The translations under genes were made by a program, and so were the position numbers. Source: Deinococcus gobiensis I-0 (lineage in GTDB: Bacteria; Deinococcota; Deinococci; Deinococcales; Deinococcaceae). From it: DNA of 64,000 nucleotides. Under the pieces are notes generated by a model. That model was not told the DNA's origin. It was given only the letters and a program-made list of their open reading frames with translations, and made no database searches. This document shows, piece after piece, positions 58,429 through 64,000 of this stretch (position 1 is its first letter; every line of letters starts with the position of its first letter). The stretch lies in contig NC_017790.1 of the NCBI RefSeq assembly GCF_000252445.1, positions 2,861,087-2,925,086 on the forward strand, written 5' to 3'.

Positions 58429-59631
58429 GTGTCTGCGCCCCTTTCCTCCAGTGGCCCCGCCGCGTCCGGCCCGGCCCGGCCCGACTACGACTGGCTGTAT
58501 TCCCGCACCCGCGCCGGCCGCGAACGGGGACCGCAGGCGGCGCGCGCCCTGCTCGACCACCTCGGGCGGCCCGACGAGACCTTCGCCAGCGTCCGCGTGG
58601 TGGGCACCAACGGCAAGGGCAGCACCTGCGCGATGCTGGAGGCGGGGCTGCTCGCCTGCGGCCTGCGGGTGGGCCGTTTCACGAGCCCGCACCTCGAAGC
58701 CTACGAGGAACGGGTGCGCACGGGTGGGCAGGACCTCGACCCACAGCGCACCGCGCGCTTTCTGGACTGGGCCAAGGTGAATGCGCCGGACGCGCCCTTC
58801 TTCGACCTCACCCTGGCCCTGGCCGCCCGGACCTTCCGCGAGGACGGCGTGCAGGTCGCCGTGATGGAGGCGGGCGTGGGCGGCGTCTCGGACGCGACAC
58901 AGGCGCTCGGGCGGGTCGTGGCCGTCGCCCTGACGAACGTGGCCCTGGACCATACCGGCGTCCTGGGCGAGACGGTGCGCGAGATCGCCCGGGACAAGGC
59001 CCGCGCGGCCCGGCCCGGCGTGCCCCTGCTCACGACCGCGACCGGCGAGGCGCTGGACGAGGTGACGCGGGTCGCGGCCGAGATCGGGGCTCCCCTGTGG
59101 ACGCCGGAGTCGCGCCCCGGCCTGTTTGACCTGCCGCGACCGCCTGCCCTGGCCGGCCCGCACCAGGCGCGCAACGCCGCTCTCGCGGCCGCCACCCTGC
59201 GCACGCTGGGCTACGGCGCGGGCGTGGAGGCGGCCCTCGCGGCGACCCACCCGGCCCGCCTGGAACGGTTCGCGGTGAGCGGACGCACGGTGCTGGTCGA
59301 CGGCGCGCACAATCCTCACGCGGCCGGGGTGCTGGCCCAGGCGGTGCCCCGCGCCGACGTCCTGCTGTTCGGCAATCTGGCGCGCAAGGACACGGCTGCC
59401 ACCCTGACGCCCCTGCTGGCGGTGGCGCCCGTGCGGGTCTTCACCGCGCCCGGCGAGACGGCCACGCCGCCCGGAGAACTGGCCGCCCGGTACGGCGGCG
59501 TGGCCGATCCCGACCCGCACGCCGCCCTGACCCGCGCCCTGGCATTCACCCCACAGGGCGGCACGCTGCTCGTCGCGGGCAGCCTGTATCTGGCGGGAAC
59601 GGTCCGCGCCGCGCTGCGTGCCGGCGTTTGA
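58429..59631 (+). CDS. folC: Folylpolyglutamate/dihydrofolate synthase FolC
   Basis: GTG 58429 sits 6 bases after the sufU stop. The 400-aa Mur-ligase-fold enzyme has the P-loop 'VVGTNGKGSTCAMLEA', 'TSPHLEAYEERVR', 'LDHTGVLGETVREIARDKA' and 'VDGAHNPHAAGVLA'. It adds Glu to dihydropteroate or folate. Its stop TGA lies inside the -35 box (TTGACA) of the tRNA gene. Confidence 0.95.
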   Translation: MSAPLSSSGPAASGPARPDYDWLYSRTRAGRERGPQAARALLDHLGRPDETFASVRVVGTNGKGSTCAMLEAGLLACGLRVGRFTSPHLEAYEERVRTGGQDLDPQRTARFLDWAKVNAPDAPFFDLTLALAARTFREDGVQVAVMEAGVGGVSDATQALGRVVAVALTNVALDHTGVLGETVREIARDKARAARPGVPLLTTATGEALDEVTRVAAEIGAPLWTPESRPGLFDLPRPPALAGPHQARNAALAAATLRTLGYGAGVEAALAATHPARLERFAVSGRTVLVDGAHNPHAAGVLAQAVPRADVLLFGNLARKDTAATLTPLLAVAPVRVFTAPGETATPPGELAARYGGVADPDPHAALTRALAFTPQGGTLLVAGSLYLAGTVRAALRAGV

Positions 59632-59656
59632 CAAGCCCCTGGGCAGGGCTTATTTT
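59628..59656 (+). promoter_or_regulatory. tRNA-Thr promoter
   Basis: TTGACA at 59628-59633, 17-bp spacer and TATTTT at 59651-59656, about 43 bases before the tRNA. Confidence 0.75.
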
Positions 59657-59698
59657 GGTTCGTGCGCCTCTCGCCCGAAAGGGTCTCGACTGCCGCGC

Positions 59699-59773
<75 letters not shown>

Positions 59774-59777
59774 AGGA

Positions 59778-59803
59778 AACCTCCGCTCAGCGCGGAGGTT
59801 TTG
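59778..59803 (+). terminator. Intrinsic terminator of tRNA-Thr
   Basis: AACCTCCGC and GCGGAGGTT with a five-base loop, then TTG and CCTTTTC. Confidence 0.85.
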
Positions 59804-59826
59804 CCTTTTCTGAAAGTCCGTCGATA

Positions 59827-59891
59827 TGCCACAGTTGGACCTGTGCCACAGTTTTGCCACAGTTGAGGGCTGCAGGGCTTCAATTGTGGCA
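59827..59891 (+). repeat. Iterated TGCCACAGTT motif
   Basis: Three perfect copies at 59827, 59844 and 59855, and an inverted 9/10 copy (AATTGTGGCA) at 59882-59891. They lie between the tRNA terminator and the helicase gene, where integrase arm sites or operator arrays are often found. Confidence 0.7.
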
Positions 59892-59975
59892 AGGCCGAGT
59901 CCAGGCGCGCCTACACGAGATGCCCTGTTGCCCCGCAGATGGGGCGTCTCCGACAGAACGTCGACGGGGCGCAAA

Positions 59976-62126
59976 TCATCCGCCCCGCTGTTCCGCCTTC
60001 GCCTCCCGATGTTCGCTGGACCCCCGGAGGACGTCCAGTGTCCCTTCCCAGTCGATAAACCGGTCAAGCACCATCCGGCGGGCATACGCAGGCGGCAGAT
60101 GCACCTGATATTTGCTGACACGCGGCAGCCTCACCCGCTCCAGCAGGGCGTGGCGCTCCTCAGCACTCCAGGCGGACCAGTCGCTGGCGAGGAGGGCCAG
60201 AGCCGCCTGCCGCGCCGTCTCGTCTCTGGCCCGCAGGGACACCTGAAGGGCGTCAGCAGCCACCGCGCCGAAGGGTTGCAGGGCCGCCTGCAGCGTCGTG
60301 TTGATCCGGGTGCCTGCGTAGGTGTGCCAAACCAGGGTCAGGCCCTGCCCCGTCACCGGCAGCCGACTGCCGAACAGCGCGGCGGTGCGGGCCGCCATAT
60401 CCCGCAGCAGTTCCGCCGAGGCCTGATCCAGACCGTCTGGCAGGGGATGGCCGCTGAGCAGTTCACGGTGGCGCCACGCCAGGGCGCGTTCCATCTGGCG
60501 CGGCAGGCCCCCGGCCCACTTGGGCGGCCGGCCACTCTGGTCCGGCTTGACCAGCACCGTGCCCGCCCGGTCCTGAATCGCCGTGACCTGCCAGGCCTGC
60601 CCGCCGAGCAGCACGACCACCGGAAGCCCAGCCGCCAGATCCTCACGCAGTTCCTCGACGAAGGCCAGTTCGATCTGACCGACCTCCGCGTGGTCACGGG
60701 TATCCACCAGCGTGAAACTGTCGGGCACCTCGAAGGTGGCGATCAGGTCGCCCAGCTGACGCCGCCCGAACAGGCGCTCGCCCCGGTCCCCCAGCGCCAG
60801 CTGCCCCCCCAGCTGCGCCAGCAGATCGTGGGCCACCAGATGCCGCAGCACGTCCCGCCGCTCCTCCTCCGGGATCCGGGAGAACGCGGGGCTGGTCTGC
60901 ACCGCCCGCAGGAGCGAGTCGGGCGTATGGGCGCGGCGCAGCACCTCCGACAGCAGTTGCTGGAGCAGGATGTGGTAGGCGCGGGTATCGGGCCGCACGG
61001 CCTCTACCCAGCCTTCCTGCGCCAGACTCAGGAGGGCGGCCGTGGTCAGCAGTTCCCGCTCGGTTTTGGGGTACATGACGGTGTGCTGCGCGCGGCCCGC
61101 CCGGCGGCCGGTGCGCCCCCAGCGCTGCAGCAGGCTCGACACGCTGCCCGGTGTCCCCCACTGCAATACCCCGTCGAGGTCGCCGATGTCCACGCCCAGT
61201 TCCATCGCACTCGTGCAGGCCACACAGGCGCTGCCCCCGCCCGCCAGCACGTCCTCGGCCGTCTGGCGGGCGTCGCGGCTGATGGCCGAGTGGTAGCTGC
61301 CGCTGAAGTCCAGCCCGGCCCGCCGCCGCAGGTGGTCGGCGATCTCCTCGGCGTCGGCCCGGCTCTCGGTGAAGGCCAGGGTCCGGCGGTGGCGCACCCG
61401 CCCGAGCAGGTCGGCCAGCGCGTCGGGATGGTCCGGGCTGACCACCTCGGCTGTCCGGCTGGGCGTAGCCCCCGGCGGGCGCACCACCCGCCCCTGCCGC
61501 GCACTGCTGCCGCGCAGCCAGCGACCCAGATCGCCGGGATTGGCGACGGTGGCACTCAGGCCCAGGCGCTGCACGTCCTCATCGCTGCACGCGGTCAGCC
61601 GCTCGATCAGGCTGATGAGCTGCGCGCCCCGGTCGCTCGCGGCAAAGGCATGCACCTCGTCCACGATGACCAGCCGCAGGTGCCCGAACAGTTCCCCCAC
61701 AGGCTGTCCATGAATGAACATCGCCTCCAGGCTTTCCGGAGTCGTGAGCAGCACCTCGGCCGGATCGGCCAGAAAGGCCTTGCGAGCCGAGGCCCCGACC
61801 CCGCCGTGCCACTTGAAGGCCGTCATGCCCAGCAGCCCCGCGAGGCGGGACACGCGGTCTTCCTGGTTGTTCAGCAGGGCCACCAGCGGGCTGAGGTACA
61901 GCAGCCGCACGCCGGGCCGGGGCTGACGGTGCAGCAGATCGAGGGCGGGAAAAAAGGCCGCCTCGGTCTTGCCCCCCGCCGTCGGGGCCAGGATGATGGC
62001 ATTCTCGCCGGCCAGCACGCTGGGGATGCTCGCCTCCTGCACAGGGCGTAACCCCGACCAGCGCAACTGGTCGGCAATCCCCGCGCGGAGGCGCGGGCTG
62101 AGCTGCATGAATGCGGAGGCGGTCAC
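59976..62126 (-). CDS. DEAD/DEAH-box SF2 helicase (Lhr/BrxHI-like)
   Basis: GTG 62126 lies 11 bases after the upstream stop behind GAGGCGA. The 716-aa helicase has motif I 'APTAGGKTE' (47-54), II 'VIVDEVHAF', III 'LGLSATVANPGDL', 'TLAFTESRADAEEIA', V 'ACTSAMELGVDIGDLDGV' and VI 'LLQRWGRTGRRAG', followed by about 300 residues of Lhr-type C-terminal domains. All catalytic residues are intact. BrxHI of BREX type 2 and helicases of TerB-linked operons share this form. Last gene of a module with the BrxD-like ATPase. Confidence 0.88.
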   Translation of the reverse strand: MTASAFMQLSPRLRAGIADQLRWSGLRPVQEASIPSVLAGENAIILAPTAGGKTEAAFFPALDLLHRQPRPGVRLLYLSPLVALLNNQEDRVSRLAGLLGMTAFKWHGGVGASARKAFLADPAEVLLTTPESLEAMFIHGQPVGELFGHLRLVIVDEVHAFAASDRGAQLISLIERLTACSDEDVQRLGLSATVANPGDLGRWLRGSSARQGRVVRPPGATPSRTAEVVSPDHPDALADLLGRVRHRRTLAFTESRADAEEIADHLRRRAGLDFSGSYHSAISRDARQTAEDVLAGGGSACVACTSAMELGVDIGDLDGVLQWGTPGSVSSLLQRWGRTGRRAGRAQHTVMYPKTERELLTTAALLSLAQEGWVEAVRPDTRAYHILLQQLLSEVLRRAHTPDSLLRAVQTSPAFSRIPEEERRDVLRHLVAHDLLAQLGGQLALGDRGERLFGRRQLGDLIATFEVPDSFTLVDTRDHAEVGQIELAFVEELREDLAAGLPVVVLLGGQAWQVTAIQDRAGTVLVKPDQSGRPPKWAGGLPRQMERALAWRHRELLSGHPLPDGLDQASAELLRDMAARTAALFGSRLPVTGQGLTLVWHTYAGTRINTTLQAALQPFGAVAADALQVSLRARDETARQAALALLASDWSAWSAEERHALLERVRLPRVSKYQVHLPPAYARRMVLDRFIDWEGTLDVLRGSSEHREAKAEQRGG

Positions 62127-62136
62127 CAGTCTCGCC

Positions 62137-63414
62137 TCAGAACAGCTCGTCGGGCGAGACGAGCACTTCACCGCGTTCCTCGGGACTCAGGGCCGCCGTA
62201 TCGAGCGCGAAGTCGTACTCCTGATCCGGGTGGAAGTCCGGATAATCGCGGGCACGGTCGAGGACGCTGACAAATTCACGGATGGCGACGCGCGGTGAGC
62301 GGCTGCCCAGGCGCTGCGTCCACCCCGCCGCGAGCATCTCGGCAAATCCGGCAGGCAGGCGGCCCAGCACGCCGCTCTCCAGTTCCCACAGTTCCTGCAC
62401 GCGGCGCATGACCGCCACCAGATTTTCCTGGCTGAAGGTCGGCAGGGGCAGCTGCGGTCCACGGAGATTCGGATGGGCGGTGCGCTGGGTGGGGTCGTCC
62501 AGGCGCTGCGCCAGGGGGGGCAACTCGGTGATGCCCCGGCGGTCGTCGTACACCTCCGGGGTTCCGGCCAGCACCAGATACAGCCCCGGCACCCCGCGCG
62601 CGAGCTGGTCGAGCAGGTCGCGCAGGTTGGCCCAGGCGCGCAGGCGCAGGTCACGCTTGAGATGTCGCATCTCGTCGAGTTCGTCGAGCACGATCAGAAG
62701 GCCGGGCCGCCCGAGATGCCGCAACATCCGGGTAAATTCCCGCAGGTACGCCGCCGTGTCGGCAGGCCCCACCTGCCCGCGTACCCCGGTCAGCTGGCGG
62801 GTCGAGGCGTGGGGGTCGGCCATCAGCCAGCCCAGCACGTCGCGTTTCAGGGCGTGGTCGCCGCGCACGTCGGCGTCGTAGTAGGCCCGCAGCGCCGCAC
62901 TGAAACTGGGGCGCTCCTGTGCGACCTCCGCGAGCAACACTTCGACGCGCTGCCCGACCGCCTCACGCACGGCGCTGCCCAGGTGCTCGGGAATCCCCTG
63001 CACCTCCAGTACGTAGTCCTCAGCGCTGCCCAGCCAGCGGTCAAGCAGGGTACCCAGCGCATTGCCCTCGGTCCCACTGATGCCCAGGTTCTGCATGATG
63101 CCCCGGTAGAGCCGCTCGAGCATGTGCAGCGAGGCCGCGTCGCGGTTCATGGACACCTGACTCACAGCGAAGCCCTGCTGGCGCGCCGTCTCGGCCAGGC
63201 GGCTGGTGATGAAGGTCTTGCCGCTGCCGTACCCACCCCGGATACCCTTGAATTGACTGTGGCCGCCGCTCACCTCACGCAGCTGGTCGAGCAGCACGTT
63301 CAGCTCACGCTCCTGCCCCACCGCGTAATGGTGCAGGCCCAGGGTCGGGACTCCCCCCTGGCGCAGCGCGCTGAGGATATGGACGGCGTCGTGGCGGGGA
63401 ATGGCTGAAGTCAT
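62137..63414 (-). CDS. BrxD-like ATP-binding protein (DUF2791)
   Basis: A 425-aa P-loop ATPase with Walker A GGYGSGKT (60-67) and Walker B 'GLLIVLDELDEM' (about 240), 'LVLAGTPEVYDDRRGI' as sensor and 'RVAIREFVSVLDR' near the end. This is the layout of BrxD, a BREX component found with BrxHI, and of the ATPase in TerB-type DNA-processing operons. ATG 63414 overlaps the preceding stop (ATGA) and follows CAGGAG. Confidence 0.85.
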   Translation of the reverse strand: MTSAIPRHDAVHILSALRQGGVPTLGLHHYAVGQERELNVLLDQLREVSGGHSQFKGIRGGYGSGKTFITSRLAETARQQGFAVSQVSMNRDAASLHMLERLYRGIMQNLGISGTEGNALGTLLDRWLGSAEDYVLEVQGIPEHLGSAVREAVGQRVEVLLAEVAQERPSFSAALRAYYDADVRGDHALKRDVLGWLMADPHASTRQLTGVRGQVGPADTAAYLREFTRMLRHLGRPGLLIVLDELDEMRHLKRDLRLRAWANLRDLLDQLARGVPGLYLVLAGTPEVYDDRRGITELPPLAQRLDDPTQRTAHPNLRGPQLPLPTFSQENLVAVMRRVQELWELESGVLGRLPAGFAEMLAAGWTQRLGSRSPRVAIREFVSVLDRARDYPDFHPDQEYDFALDTAALSPEERGEVLVSPDELF

Positions 63415-64000
63415 GGCTGCTCCTGGCGGCGGCGCGGATTGAGGATGTAGTAGGTGTCGTCTGGCCGCGTGACCCGCAGGAAGACATGCTCGCCATTCTG
63501 GACCAGCGCCTCTATCACGCCGTCAAGATCACGCCGGAAGCGCCGCACACTCTGCTCCGGCGGGACGAACCGGCCCAGGTCGCGCTCGGCCACCTCGCCG
63601 TGCGTGGTGATCAGCCTCAGCGCCCCCAGCACCGCGTCCGGCGCGTCGGGCAGGATGTTCGGGGGCACGGAGACTCCGGCGATCACGGCGACCGGGTGGG
63701 CGGAGTTCTGCGGACTGGAGACACCGCCCTGAGTCGTGGACGGATCGGCCACGGCCACGCGAATGCGGCGGGGCGCAGGCGTCTGCTCATACTCGGCGGC
63801 CAGTCGGGCGCTCAGCGCGGCCGTGCGCTCGGCCAGAGTGTCGGCCATGCGCGCTTCCAGACCTCTCTGGGCGTCCTGCTCCAGAGCTGCCGCTTCGGCC
63901 TCCAGACGAGTCGCCTGCTCGGCCAAGGCTTGCTCGTGCCCGGCCAACAGCTCGGCCTCCAGGCGTGACCACGCCGCCCCCAGTTCCTGATGTTCCGCCC
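63411..64000 (-). CDS. C-terminal part of a coiled-coil protein, cut by the window
   Basis: The frame is open from the right edge to TGA 63413-63411, giving 196 residues. The visible part starts with an Ala/Glu/Arg heptad coiled coil (about residues 1-75), a Thr/Pro linker with 'RIRVAVADPSTTQGG', and a C-terminal winged-helix-like domain ('VLGALRLITTHGEVAERDLG', 'VEALVQNGEHVFLRV'-type). It could be the end of a TerB-N/TerB-C protein, which often precedes such an ATPase and helicase, or another BREX subunit. The visible part does not look like PglZ. Confidence 0.6.
   Translation of the reverse strand, partial: AEHQELGAAWSRLEAELLAGHEQALAEQATRLEAEAAALEQDAQRGLEARMADTLAERTAALSARLAAEYEQTPAPRRIRVAVADPSTTQGGVSSPQNSAHPVAVIAGVSVPPNILPDAPDAVLGALRLITTHGEVAERDLGRFVPPEQSVRRFRRDLDGVIEALVQNGEHVFLRVTRPDDTYYILNPRRRQEQP

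Overview
The window comes from a high-GC member of the genus Deinococcus. The evidence is the very GC-rich third-codon bias, the class III PPK2 and CHH-type CsoR, the DUF5693-CsaB cell-wall pair, and above all about twenty genes with a TANNNT -10 box only 5-8 bases before the start codon, the leaderless-mRNA signature known from Deinococcus. No rRNA, insertion sequence or CRISPR array is seen. One tRNA gene is present.

Left part (1-17 kb): two tandem exported DUF11 repeat proteins, a VWA protein, mscL, ppk2, an acyl-ACP desaturase, a frameshifted Tat-exported phosphoesterase, a DUF3006/phosphoesterase pair, the DUF5693-csaB pair (csaB frameshifted) and a GNAT enzyme. At 14.6-18.4 kb lies a copper locus, copA divergent from copZ-DUF305-csoR, with a near-palindromic CsoR-type operator filling the copA promoter spacer.

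18.4-32.7 kb: molybdenum-hydroxylase maturation genes (coxG-moxR-coxE divergent from a mocA-like gene, without structural genes), an esterase, udk with an altered Leu-dehydrogenase homologue, an E3-binding-domain protein with a degenerate E2 domain, purA with a possible leader ORF, folE, msrPQ, an oversized prepilin peptidase and a queuosine-precursor transporter. 32.7-43 kb: ubiD, a polar amino-acid ABC transporter without its ATPase, pyrE, an RNase H-like protein, two small ORFs, an M20 peptidase, rtcB, a membrane cytochrome c and an alkyltransferase-like protein.

43-56.7 kb is a surface-polysaccharide region: an LCP protein, glycosyltransferases, a flippase behind an 11-codon leaderless mini-ORF, an O-antigen-polymerase-like protein, a Wzz/BY-kinase, and two tandem TIM-barrel lipoproteins, the first directly behind a clear c-di-GMP-I (GEMM-I) riboswitch. 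The same region encodes an apparently helicase-dead Cas3-like protein, transcribed away from the riboswitch and overlapping a glycosyltransferase. These genes suggest c-di-GMP-controlled matrix production.

56.7-64 kb: an M20D amidohydrolase, sufU, folC and tRNA-Thr(CGT), followed by repeated TGCCACAGTT motifs and then a three-gene module (SF2 helicase, BrxD-like ATPase, coiled-coil protein cut by the window edge), probably the end of a BREX-like or TerB-associated defence island. Three genes (8957-9849, 13085-14057, 47161-48421) each carry a one-base frameshift in a short G/C run.
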